DNA of 64,000 nt from Comamonadaceae bacterium. GTDB lineage: Bacteria > Pseudomonadota > Gammaproteobacteria > Burkholderiales > Burkholderiaceae_C. The stretch's first letter is position 1. Every line of letters starts with the position of its first letter. The stretch is from NCBI GenBank assembly GCA_015999985.1, contig JAECRA010000006.1:43100-107099 (forward strand), read 5' to 3'. Made by a program: the position numbers and the translations under genes. The notes beneath the pieces were generated by a model, which searched no databases, had not been told where the DNA came from, and saw only the letters and a list, made by a program, of their open reading frames with translations. Positions 8,767 through 16,962 of this stretch are shown in pieces.

Positions 8767-9488
8767 GCGATAACCTCCTCACACTTGAAGGCGTTCACAC
8801 TCACATTGGGGCTTATCACATCCTCCATGGCGTGGACCTGGTTGTGCCCCGCGGCCAACTGACCATGCTGCTGGGGCGCAATGGTGCGGGCAAAACCACC
8901 ACGTTGCGCACCATCATGGGCTTGTGGCAGGCCTCACAGGGCCGCGTCAGCTTTGGCGGACAAGAAATCACCACTAAACCCACCCCGCAGATCGCGCATC
9001 TGGGGATTGCTTATGTGCCGGAGAACATGGGAATTTTTGCCGACCTGACGGTAAAGGAAAACATGTTGCTGGCCGCACGTAGCGCCCCCAGCGCAGCACA
9101 GATGGATGAGCAGCGCCTGCAATGGATCTTCAAGCTGTTTCCCGCCGTGGAAAAATTCTGGAACCACCCAGCCGGAAAACTCTCTGGCGGTCAAAAGCAG
9201 ATGCTGGCAGTCAGCCGAGCGATTGTCGAGCCTCGCGAACTGCTAATCGTCGATGAGCCCAGCAAGGGCTTGGCGCCAAGCATCATCAACAACATGATTG
9301 AAGCCTTTCAGCAGCTCAAGCAAAGTGGCGTGACGATCCTGCTGGTGGAACAGAACATCAACTTTGCCAAACGCCTGGGCGACACGGTCGCCGTCATGGA
9401 CAACGGCCGCGTAGTGCACGCCGGCAGCATGCAGGCGCTTTCCCAAGACGAGGCCCTGCAGCAATCGCTTCTGGGGTTGTCTCTATGA
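8763..9488 (+). CDS. ABC transporter ATP-binding protein, LivF type
   Basis: A 241-residue second ATPase of the LIV-type system. It has Walker A (LGRNGAGKTTT), the signature KLSGGQKQMLAVSRA, Walker B (ELLIVDEPSKGLAP) and the switch His in VEQN-containing context typical of LivF. It starts inside the previous stop (ATGA overlap) and overlaps the permease gene after it by 4 bp, so it is translated as part of a tightly coupled cassette. It pairs with the LivG-type subunit to energise uptake. Confidence 0.92.
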   Translation: MSDNLLTLEGVHTHIGAYHILHGVDLVVPRGQLTMLLGRNGAGKTTTLRTIMGLWQASQGRVSFGGQEITTKPTPQIAHLGIAYVPENMGIFADLTVKENMLLAARSAPSAAQMDEQRLQWIFKLFPAVEKFWNHPAGKLSGGQKQMLAVSRAIVEPRELLIVDEPSKGLAPSIINNMIEAFQQLKQSGVTILLVEQNINFAKRLGDTVAVMDNGRVVHAGSMQALSQDEALQQSLLGLSL

Positions 9489-10468
9489 ATATGCGCGACA
9501 TCGACTTCAAACCTCTTCTGCTGGTCCCCGTTCTGGCCATGCTGGCACTGCCCCTGGTGGGCTCGCCTTCCACATGGCTCACATTGACCGTGGCGGGCCT
9601 CGCAATGGGCATGATCATCTTCATCATTGCCTCCGGCCTCACGCTGGTCTTCGGGCTCATGGATGTGCTTAATTTCGGGCATGGCGTTTTCATTGCCCTG
9701 GGTGCTTTTGTGGCCACCTCTGTATTCGGGCTGATGGGAGACTGGACTGGCTCGGGTGACATCTGGCGCAACCTGATGGCCGTCCTGCCAGCCATGCTCG
9801 TGGCCATGCTCGTGGCCGGTGCCATCGGCCTGGCGTTTGAGCGATTCATCGTGCGGCCGGTGTATGGGCAGCATCTGAAGCAGATCCTGATCACCATGGG
9901 CGGCATGATCATCGGCGAAGAGTTGATCAAAGTCATTTGGGGCCCACAGCAGATTCCTCTGCCGCTTCCTACCGGCATGCAAGGCTCCTGGCTTATCGGA
10001 GAAGCTGCCGTTGAAAAGTACCGAGTGGTCGCAGTGATTGTCGGTCTGGCCGTGTTTGCGCTGCTGGCCTGGACGCTTTCCCGGACCAAGGTGGGCCTGC
10101 TCATCCGCGCAGGCGTGCAAGACCGGGAAATGGTCGAATCGCTGGGCTACCGCATCCGACGCCTGTTCGTGGGTGTATTCGTCGCGGGCAGCGCGCTGGC
10201 CGGACTTGGCGGCGTGATGTGGGGGCTTTATCAACAAAGCGTCGTCCCTCAGATGGGCGCTCAGGTGAACGTGCTCATCTTCATCGTGATCATCATCGGC
10301 GGCTTGGGATCGACTGGCGGCGCGCTGATTGGCGCCCTTCTGGTGGGCTTGATGGCCAACTACACCGGATTTCTGGCACCGAAGGTGGCGCTGTTTTCGA
10401 ACATCGCGCTGATGGTCGCCATCTTGCTGTGGCGCCCTCAGGGCGTCTATCCAGTGACGAACCGATAA
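9485..10468 (+). CDS. ABC transporter permease, LivH type
   Basis: A 327-residue inner-membrane permease with about eight hydrophobic segments. The LivH motif ASGLTLVFGLMDVLNFGHG is present near residues 56-75 and the GGLGSTGGALIGALLVGL cytoplasmic coupling loop near residues 270-290. It overlaps the LivF-type gene by 4 bp and is followed by an 89-bp gap before the second permease. Together they form the channel for the ligand captured by the 6555 product. Confidence 0.92.
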   Translation: MNMRDIDFKPLLLVPVLAMLALPLVGSPSTWLTLTVAGLAMGMIIFIIASGLTLVFGLMDVLNFGHGVFIALGAFVATSVFGLMGDWTGSGDIWRNLMAVLPAMLVAMLVAGAIGLAFERFIVRPVYGQHLKQILITMGGMIIGEELIKVIWGPQQIPLPLPTGMQGSWLIGEAAVEKYRVVAVIVGLAVFALLAWTLSRTKVGLLIRAGVQDREMVESLGYRIRRLFVGVFVAGSALAGLGGVMWGLYQQSVVPQMGAQVNVLIFIVIIIGGLGSTGGALIGALLVGLMANYTGFLAPKVALFSNIALMVAILLWRPQGVYPVTNR

Positions 10469-10557
10469 AACTGGGAACCGCACATGATCGCTTGCCCATG
10501 CCCATGCCACTTCCCGGTTGAACCCTCGCAACCCTTGACCGACCAGGACACCTCGTC

Positions 10558-11637
10558 ATGCTGAGCCGTCTACTGTCTCATGATCTACCGCGCAGCAAGC
10601 TGCTCGCGTTGATCCTCATCACCATCGTTCTGGGATTGGCCTTTGCGCCGTTCATTTTCCCAGGCGTGAAGGCCCTCAACGTAGCGGCCAAGATACTGGT
10701 TTTCATTGTGCTGGTGGTGGGCTTCGATCTACTGCTGGGTTACACCGGTATCGTGAGCTTCGCACATACGATGTTTTTCGGCATTGGAGCCTACGGCATC
10801 GCCATTGCCACCACGCGCATGGGCCCCACCTGGAGTGCATTGGCAGTGGGGGTGGCAGGAGCGCTTGTGCTGTCATTGTTGCTGTCGCTCGCGGTGGGGC
10901 TGTTCTCCCTGCGGGTGCGGGCTATCTTCTTTGCCATGATCACGCTCGCAGTGGCCGCTGCTTTCCAAACCCTGGCCTCTCAGCTTTCTGAATTCACAGG
11001 GGGCGAAGACGGCTTGACGTTCAAGGTTCCAGAGCTTCTCTCGCCTTCGTTCGAATTCAGCGAAGAGCCTTTTCTAGGCGCCTCTCTCGATGGCCGCCTG
11101 CTCAGCTACTACCTGCTCTTCGTGGCATGTGTTGTGCTGGTGCTGGTCTTGCTGCGCATCGTCAACTCGCCGTTCGGACGAGTGCTTCAAGCCATCCGGG
11201 AAAATGAGTTCCGCGCTGAGGCCATAGGTTATCGCGTCGTCGTTTACCGCACGCTTTCATCTGTGCTCTCCGCCCTGTTCGCGACGCTGGCCGGGTGCAT
11301 GCTGGCCATTTGGCTGCGCTACAACGGCCCCGACACCTCGCTCAGCTTCGAGATCATGATGGACGTGCTGCTGATTGTGGTGATCGGCGGCATGGGCACG
11401 GTTTATGGTGCCGTGATTGGCTCCGTTCTGTTCGTGGTGGCGCAAAGCTATCTGCAAGACCTCTTGCGCGTGGGAAGCGATGCTGCCGTAGGCATTCCTA
11501 TTCTGCCGTCCCTGCTCTCGCCAGACCGCTGGCTTCTCTGGCTGGGCGTCTTGTTCGTGCTTTCCGTCTATTACTTCCCCACCGGCGTGGTGGGCAAGCT
11601 GCGCGCCCGTGCCACCAGCATGCATAAACCGTCATGA
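10558..11637 (+). CDS. ABC transporter permease, LivM type
   Basis: A 359-residue permease of the LivM branch with about nine hydrophobic segments. The motifs DLLLGYTGIVSFAHTMFFGIGAY (near residues 58-80; quoted in part from a longer block) and GRVLQAIRENEFRAEAIGY are diagnostic. The GGMGTVYGAVIGSVLF loop near the C-terminal third contacts the ATPases. Its stop overlaps the hydrolase start by 4 bp. Confidence 0.91.
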   Translation: MLSRLLSHDLPRSKLLALILITIVLGLAFAPFIFPGVKALNVAAKILVFIVLVVGFDLLLGYTGIVSFAHTMFFGIGAYGIAIATTRMGPTWSALAVGVAGALVLSLLLSLAVGLFSLRVRAIFFAMITLAVAAAFQTLASQLSEFTGGEDGLTFKVPELLSPSFEFSEEPFLGASLDGRLLSYYLLFVACVVLVLVLLRIVNSPFGRVLQAIRENEFRAEAIGYRVVVYRTLSSVLSALFATLAGCMLAIWLRYNGPDTSLSFEIMMDVLLIVVIGGMGTVYGAVIGSVLFVVAQSYLQDLLRVGSDAAVGIPILPSLLSPDRWLLWLGVLFVLSVYYFPTGVVGKLRARATSMHKPS

Positions 11638-12515
11638 GCTTCTCATCCCAATACCTCATCTGCGCTGGCCGCGAGATCCATTACACGGATTGGCAACCCA
11701 GGGAAACTGCACGCGGTACGGTAGTCGCCTGGCATGGCCTGGCGCGCACCGGGCGAGACATGGACGAACTCGCAGAGCACCTGTCGGCGCGAGGCTTTCG
11801 CGTGATATGCCCTGACACCATAGGGCGTGGACTTTCGCAATGGGCGTCCAACCCCAAGGACGAATACTGCCTGGCCTTCTATGCCCGTCTGGCCCGTGAG
11901 CTGCTGGTGCGGCTAGGAATTGAGCGCTGCCACTGGGTCGGCACCTCGATGGGCGGGGCCATCGGCACCGTGGGTGCATCAGGCTTTTTTGAACCCGAAT
12001 TGAAAGCGCGTATTCAAAGCCTGGTGCTCAACGACAACGCGCCTCAATTGGCGCAGTCGGCGATTGAACGCATCAAGCAATACGCCGGCAATCCGCCTCA
12101 GTTTTCCACCGTGGCAGAACTGGAAGCATTCTTCAGAGCCGCCTACAAGCCCTATGGCTTCCTGACGGATGCACAGTGGCGCCGCTTGACCGAGACCTCT
12201 ACACGCCGCATGCCTGATGGCCGTGTGACGCCTCACTACGATCCAGCCATGACAGGCCAGTTCGTGCACCACCCTGAGGACTATTTGATTTGGCAGCACT
12301 ACGATGCCTTGCGAATTCCCGTCTTGCTGCTGCGAGGAGCCGACTCGGATCTGGTGCTGCGCGAAACCGCAGATGAGATGACAGGGCGCGGGCCGGGAAG
12401 CCTGGGGCTGTTGCAGATGGTTGAAGTGCCAGACTGCGGACATGCACCTGCGCTCAATGTACCCTTCCAGCTTGAGCTGGTCAGCAAGTTCATTGAGACC
12501 GCACAGACTGAGTAG
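11634..12515 (+). CDS. Alpha/beta hydrolase
   Basis: A 293-residue alpha/beta-fold hydrolase without a signal peptide, so cytosolic. The oxyanion-region motif WHGLARTGRDMDEL is near residues 33-46, the nucleophile elbow is GTSMGG with Ser105, an acidic residue follows in RGADSDLV, and the catalytic His is in DCGHAPAL near the C-terminus. It is translationally coupled (ATGA) to the upstream permease and is the last gene of the sigma-54 operon, so it probably cleaves the imported compound, most likely an ester, lactone or amide. The exact reaction cannot be read from sequence; lack of a dehalogenase or haloperoxidase signature argues for an esterase-like role. Confidence 0.87.
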   Translation: MSFSSQYLICAGREIHYTDWQPRETARGTVVAWHGLARTGRDMDELAEHLSARGFRVICPDTIGRGLSQWASNPKDEYCLAFYARLARELLVRLGIERCHWVGTSMGGAIGTVGASGFFEPELKARIQSLVLNDNAPQLAQSAIERIKQYAGNPPQFSTVAELEAFFRAAYKPYGFLTDAQWRRLTETSTRRMPDGRVTPHYDPAMTGQFVHHPEDYLIWQHYDALRIPVLLLRGADSDLVLRETADEMTGRGPGSLGLLQMVEVPDCGHAPALNVPFQLELVSKFIETAQTE

Positions 12516-12812
12516 CGGCTCTATGGGTCTAAGCGCTAGCGACTAGTTATTCGAGGGCCGAGCGAAGCAATGGCCCGAATGGGTATCCAACCCCTCTGGA
12601 AGTGCTGAGCAGCGCAGTGCGAGGGGCGGGCAAGAGCACTGCAAGATGCTCTTGCTTCGTGATCTAGCTTGTCGCAGTTGTTTGACCGAAGTGAGCGAAG
12701 TGAACGCAGGGAGTTTCTGCGACACCGCCCCTCGCACGAGCAGCGCAGGTTGCCCGTAGCGAAGCGAAGGGACACGGCCGGCGGGGCCGCCTTTCTTTTG
12801 CCTACTTTTCTT

Positions 12813-12827
12813 GGGCCGGCCATCCGG
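12813..12827 (-). repeat. Inverted copy of the 15-bp CCGGATGGCCGGCCC repeat
   Basis: The reverse complement of this site is CCGGATGGCCGGCCC, identical at all 15 positions to the unit repeated at 13000-13029. It sits in the loop of the long imperfect stem at 12801-12850. Confidence 0.7.
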
Positions 12828-12999
12828 TGGCGGAGCAAAGAACAAGTAGGTGCACTGCCGGGGGCATATCCCGGCCTCCGACCTTAAGAGAACAGCCGGA
12901 GGTAATTAGCAACCGGAGCGCTTGATCGACGGCCGCTTGCCCTCACCCCAACCCTCTCCCAAAGGGAGAGGGAGTGAAAACACCCGCTGCTTGCCCTCA

Positions 13000-13044
13000 C
13001 CGGATGGCCGGCCCCCGGATGGCCGGCCCCCGGTTGGCCGGTCC
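13000..13044 (+). repeat. Tandem array of three 15-bp repeats
   Basis: Two exact copies of CCGGATGGCCGGCCC (13000-13014 and 13015-13029) are followed by one diverged copy (13030-13044). The unit contains the 8-bp palindrome GGCCGGCC. A similar three-unit array is found at 63931-63975, 51 kb away, so this is an interspersed repeat family. Confidence 0.8.
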
Positions 13045-13094
13045 CGCCCCACCCTCCCCTAAGCCGGGCGCCCCCAAAGGGAGAAGGAGTAAGG

Positions 13095-14102
13095 TCAGAG
13101 CCTTTCCTGAACCAATTCCGATAACGCGACCATCCAAGCCGCGTTGTCATTCAAGCAAGGAATGTAGTGAAACTCCTGCCCACCAGCGTGCAGAAAGGTT
13201 TCCTTGCCTTCAATGGCGATTTCTTCCAGCGTTTCCAGGCAGTCACACACGAACCCCGGACAAACGACGTCCACGCGAGCAACGCCCTGCTGCGCCAGCC
13301 TTTCCAGGGTTTTATCTGTATAAGGCTCCAGCCACTTGGCCTTACCAAAACGTGATTGGAAGCACACTTCGAAATCATCGGTTTTGAGCGCCAGCCGCTC
13401 GGCCAGCAAGCGCGCCGTCTCCAGGCATTGCGCCTGATAGGGATCGCCCAGCTTGATCGATCGCTCAGGCACACCATGAAAGCTCATGATCAGCTTGTTA
13501 GGGCGGCCATGGCTCATCCAGTAATTGCTCACCTGGCGAGCAAGGGCGCGAATGTACCCAGGATCGTCGTTATAACGGTTGATGAAGTGGAACTCCGGCA
13601 CGTGCCGTATCTGGCGCGCCCATGCGCCGACAGCATCGCTGATGCTGCCGGTGGTGGAACCCGCATACTGAGGGTAGAGCGGCACGACCAGCACCCTTGT
13701 ACACCCTTGCGCCTTTAACTCGTCCAGCATCGAAGCCATGGACGGGTTGCCATAACGCATGGCGTGCCTGACAGTGACGCGGTGACCGCGCTCGCCCAGG
13801 TAACCACGTAGCATGACGGCTTGCCGGGCGGTCCAGAATGCGAGAGGCGAGCCCTCTGGCGTCCAGATCTTGCGGTACTTTTCGGCCGACTTCGATGGGC
13901 GAAAAGGCAAGATCGCCCCATAAAGTATGGGCTTCCATACCAGAGGAGGAATCTCGACCACGCGGGGGTCACTCAGAAATTCGGCTAGATAGCGCCGGAC
14001 GGCGGATGGAGTGGGCTCATCGGGCGTGCCGAGGTTGCAAAGCAGCACTCCGGTGTGCGGCGCCTGCGCATCACCGGGCGCAGGTTCTGGTTTGAAAGAC
14101 AT
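13095..14102 (-). CDS. hemH: Ferrochelatase
   Basis: A 335-residue ferrochelatase, the last enzyme of heme synthesis, inserting Fe(II) into protoporphyrin IX at the inner membrane. The N-terminal motif LLCNLGTPDEPT and the active-site motif MSFHGVPERSIKLGDPY with the metal-channel His are clear, as is the C-terminal VVCPGFVCDCLETLEEI block. The length is normal for beta-proteobacterial HemH. It is divergent from ribD with 85 bp between the starts, so their promoters lie back to back. The gene stands alone. Confidence 0.96.
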   Translation of the reverse strand: MSFKPEPAPGDAQAPHTGVLLCNLGTPDEPTPSAVRRYLAEFLSDPRVVEIPPLVWKPILYGAILPFRPSKSAEKYRKIWTPEGSPLAFWTARQAVMLRGYLGERGHRVTVRHAMRYGNPSMASMLDELKAQGCTRVLVVPLYPQYAGSTTGSISDAVGAWARQIRHVPEFHFINRYNDDPGYIRALARQVSNYWMSHGRPNKLIMSFHGVPERSIKLGDPYQAQCLETARLLAERLALKTDDFEVCFQSRFGKAKWLEPYTDKTLERLAQQGVARVDVVCPGFVCDCLETLEEIAIEGKETFLHAGGQEFHYIPCLNDNAAWMVALSELVQERL

Positions 14103-14187
14103 GCCGCTATTGTCGTCTATGCCGCAAGCTCGGCCACGGGGCGTTACCTCATGCTACTATTTTTGATTATTCGAAGGATTTCATCTC

Positions 14188-15321
14188 ATGCAAGCTGCCG
14201 CACATTCTCTTGACGCTGCCATGGCGCAGGCACTCGAGTTGGCCAGGCGCGCACGGCTGAACTGCCCTCCAAACCCTGCCGTAGGTTGCGTGCTGACAAG
14301 CCCCAGCGGCGAAGTACTGGGAGAAGGCTTCACGCAGCCGGTGGGCCAGGCGCATGCGGAAGTCATGGCTTTGCGCGATGCCGCGGCCAAAGGTCTCACA
14401 GTGGCTGGGTCCACAGCCTTCGTCACGCTGGAGCCTTGCTCTCACCATGGTCGTACAGGGCCTTGCTGCGACGCGCTGATTTCAGCCGGCGTCAAGCGTG
14501 TGGTCGCCTCCATGCAAGACCCCAACCCGAAAGTGGGAGGCAATGGCTTCGCGCGCCTGCGCGCCGCCGGGGTAGATGTGGAAGTGGGACAGGGTGCACT
14601 GCAAGCACGTGAACTGAATATTGGATTTTTCAGCCGCATGGTGCGGGGTATTCCATGGGTTCGCATGAAGGCGGCCACTTCATTGGATGGCCGCACCGCA
14701 CTGCCCAATGGCACCAGCCAATGGATCACCTCACCGGCCGCACGCGAGGATGGCCACGCCTGGCGCGCGCGTGCGAGTGCCATCTTGACAGGTATCGGCA
14801 CAGTGCTTGAAGACAACCCCAGGCTGGATGTCCGCCATGGCGGTGCGACCAGGCAACCCGATCTGGTCATTGTGGACAGCCGGCTTGAGACCCCGCTGAC
14901 CGCTCGGCTTTGGAATGCCGCGGCCAGGCGAATCCTCATCTACACCGCTAGCTCAGACGCCGCTCGCCAGCAAGCCTTGGTTGATCTGGGAGCGCAAGTC
15001 ATCAGCTTACCTGAAGCCAACGGCAAAGTCGACCTGCAGGCCATGCTGCACGATCTGGGAACGCGGGAAATCAATGAGTTGCACGTAGAAGCGGGCTACA
15101 AGCTCAATGGATCGCTTCTGCGCGGCAAGCTGGTGGACGAGCTCCTGCTCTATCAAGCCCCGATATTACTGGGTGAAGGCGCAGGCATTGCGGCACTTGG
15201 CCCGTTGACCGAACTGGCCCAAGGCGTCAAGTTGGAATGGGTTGAATCCAGCCGGGTGGGTGCAGACATGCGCTCTGTGGTTCGCGTAGCCGGACACAAC
15301 CACTTTTTGAACCAGGTTTAA
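14188..15321 (+). CDS. ribD: Bifunctional riboflavin biosynthesis deaminase/reductase RibD
   Basis: A 377-residue two-domain enzyme for the second and third steps of riboflavin synthesis. The N-terminal deaminase (about residues 5-150) has the zinc signature HAEVMAL and PCSHHGRTGPCC. The C-terminal reductase (about 155-375) has RMKAATSLDGRTALPNGTSQWIT and binds NADPH. Length and order match the family. There is no room for an FMN riboswitch in the 85-bp gap to hemH. It is followed by an 82-bp gap and then the convergent livF-type gene. Confidence 0.96.
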   Translation: MQAAAHSLDAAMAQALELARRARLNCPPNPAVGCVLTSPSGEVLGEGFTQPVGQAHAEVMALRDAAAKGLTVAGSTAFVTLEPCSHHGRTGPCCDALISAGVKRVVASMQDPNPKVGGNGFARLRAAGVDVEVGQGALQARELNIGFFSRMVRGIPWVRMKAATSLDGRTALPNGTSQWITSPAAREDGHAWRARASAILTGIGTVLEDNPRLDVRHGGATRQPDLVIVDSRLETPLTARLWNAAARRILIYTASSDAARQQALVDLGAQVISLPEANGKVDLQAMLHDLGTREINELHVEAGYKLNGSLLRGKLVDELLLYQAPILLGEGAGIAALGPLTELAQGVKLEWVESSRVGADMRSVVRVAGHNHFLNQV

Positions 15322-15403
15322 GCACGCCGTACGAACACGCTGGGAACGCACTCACTACATGCCGTGGGTGCGTTGCCTGCCGTGAGCGCGGTCTGGCAGT
15401 TGG

Positions 15404-16120
15404 CTACTCCCCCAGATATGCCGCACGCACTTTGGGGTCGCTCAGAAGCTCTTTACCTGCTCCCGACATATTGATCAGGCCTGACTCCATAACGTAGCCA
15501 CGGTCGGCCAACGCCAGCGCGCGGCTGGCGTTTTGCTCCACAAGCAAGATGGTCACGCCTTGGGCGTACACATCCCGGACAACCTCAAACACTTTGTCCA
15601 CCATGATGGGAGAAAGCCCCATGGAGGGTTCGTCCAGCAGCAGCAACTTGGGTCGACTCATCAAAGCCCGGCCCATGGCGAGCATCTGTTGTTCGCCACC
15701 AGACATGGTGCCGGCCAATTGATCCTTGCGTTCGCGCAGCCGGGGGAAGATGGTGAAAATCTTCTCGATGTCCTCTGCAATGACTGCCTTGTCGTTGCGT
15801 ATGTAGGCGCCCATCATCAGGTTCTCTGTGATGCTCATACGGGTGAACACGCCGCGCCCTTCAGGGACCATGGCCAGGCCTTCCTTGACCAGGTCCCAGG
15901 GGCCTCGGCCCTTGATGCTGCGCCCCATGTATTCGATATCGCCCGCATTGATAGGGAGCGTACCGGTAATGGCCTTCATGGTCGTGGTCTTGCCCGCGCC
16001 GTTGGAGCCGATCAATGAGACCAGTTCTCCCTCGCGCACCTCGAAGTCCACACCTTTGACGGCCTGAATGCCCCCATAGGCCACCTTCAAGCCGGAGACT
16101 TTGAGTAATGTTTGTGCCAT
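15404..16120 (-). CDS. livF: ABC transporter ATP-binding protein LivF
   Basis: A 238-residue ATPase of the branched-chain amino acid transporter. It has Walker A IGSNGAGKTTT, the signature TMSGGEQQMLAMGRAL, Walker B LLLLDEPSMGLSP and the VEQNASRAL switch region. ATG 16120 (MAQTLLKVSGL) is preferred because family similarity begins there; an upstream GTG at 16150 would add ten residues without homology. It is the last gene of a livH-livM-livG-livF unit on this strand, 63 bp after livG. Confidence 0.92.
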   Translation of the reverse strand: MAQTLLKVSGLKVAYGGIQAVKGVDFEVREGELVSLIGSNGAGKTTTMKAITGTLPINAGDIEYMGRSIKGRGPWDLVKEGLAMVPEGRGVFTRMSITENLMMGAYIRNDKAVIAEDIEKIFTIFPRLRERKDQLAGTMSGGEQQMLAMGRALMSRPKLLLLDEPSMGLSPIMVDKVFEVVRDVYAQGVTILLVEQNASRALALADRGYVMESGLINMSGAGKELLSDPKVRAAYLGE

Positions 16121-16183
16121 ATCAGAAATCCAATCCAGCAGTGCCGACACCCGGCTTTAACGGTCCAGAAACGGGTCTTTTCA

Positions 16184-16957
16184 TCAATGGCTTTCCGTGC
16201 CTAGATACGCTTCAATCACTTTTTCGTTCTTCTGCACATCGTGCGGTGTGCCCTCTGCAATGGGCTTTCCGTAGTCCAGAACAGTCACGCGGTTGCACAG
16301 GCCCATGACCAGCTTCACGTCATGCTCGATCAACAAAATGGTGCGGTTGTCCTTGCGGATGCGGTCGATCAACTCTCGCAGCATGACCTTCTCGGTAGCG
16401 TTCATGCCGGCCGCTGGTTCATCGAGCGCTATGAGCTGCGGATCAGTCGCCAGGGCACGGGCAATCTCAAGACGCCGCTGGTCCCCATAGGACAGGGTCC
16501 GCGATTTGTAGTCTGCGTACTTTTCTATGCCTACGTATTCGAGCAATTCCCTTGCGCGCTTCTCAATGGCCGCCTCTTCAGACTTGAAGCTACCCGTGCG
16601 GAATATGGCACCGAACAGGCCAGAGTGCGTTCGCACATGCCTGCCGACCATGACGTTTTCAAGCGCTGTCATTTCAGCGAACAGGCGGATATTTTGGAAC
16701 GTGCGTGCGATGCCCGCCTTGGCCACCAGATGCACTGCACTGGGTTTATAGGGCTTGCCCGCCAACTCGAAACTGCCGCTGTCCGGGGTGTATAGCCCCG
16801 TCAGCACGTTGAAGAATGTGGTCTTGCCGGCACCATTGGGGCCGATCAGACCGTAGATCTGGCCGCGCTCTATGGTGATGCCCACATCCGATAGCGCCTG
16901 CAGGCCTCCAAAACGCTTGGAGACGCCCTGTACTTTGAGAACGATGTCTGTACTCAT
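16184..16957 (-). CDS. livG: ABC transporter ATP-binding protein LivG
   Basis: A 257-residue ATPase with Walker A IGPNGAGKTTFFN, the LivG-type ARTFQNIRLFAEMTALENVMV segment (quoted in part), signature LSYGDQRRLEIARALA and Walker B LIALDEPAAGMNATE. It closely follows livM with 5 bp between stop and start, consistent with one operon. It is closer to the canonical LivG sequence than the 7969 gene product, supporting a true branched-chain amino acid role for this cluster. Confidence 0.94.
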   Translation of the reverse strand: MSTDIVLKVQGVSKRFGGLQALSDVGITIERGQIYGLIGPNGAGKTTFFNVLTGLYTPDSGSFELAGKPYKPSAVHLVAKAGIARTFQNIRLFAEMTALENVMVGRHVRTHSGLFGAIFRTGSFKSEEAAIEKRARELLEYVGIEKYADYKSRTLSYGDQRRLEIARALATDPQLIALDEPAAGMNATEKVMLRELIDRIRKDNRTILLIEHDVKLVMGLCNRVTVLDYGKPIAEGTPHDVQKNEKVIEAYLGTESH

Positions 16958-16962
16958 GATCT

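Larger units (their letters stand above)
12516..13094. repeat. Non-coding island of palindromes and short repeats
   Basis: This 579-bp stretch between the hydrolase operon and hemH has open frames in several directions, but their translations are Arg/Ala/Pro rich and frame-independent, typical of high-GC repeat DNA. It contains a long imperfect stem (CCTACTTTTCTT at 12801-12812 with AAGAACAAGTAGG at 12838-12850), a CCCTCTCCCAAAGGGAGAGGG palindrome near 12952-12972 and a second one near 13050-13090, and copies of a 15-bp repeat. I know such palindrome-rich islands from Comamonadaceae intergenic DNA; their function is unclear. Confidence 0.6.

Noticed and set aside
12669..12887. Small ORFs on both strands in the 12.5-13.1 kb island
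   Set aside because: Arg/Ala/Pro-rich products across overlapping frames in repeat DNA, with no ribosome sites or family resemblance.
14103..14187. FMN riboswitch before ribD
   Set aside because: The 85-bp divergent gap is too short and shows none of the conserved RFN stems.
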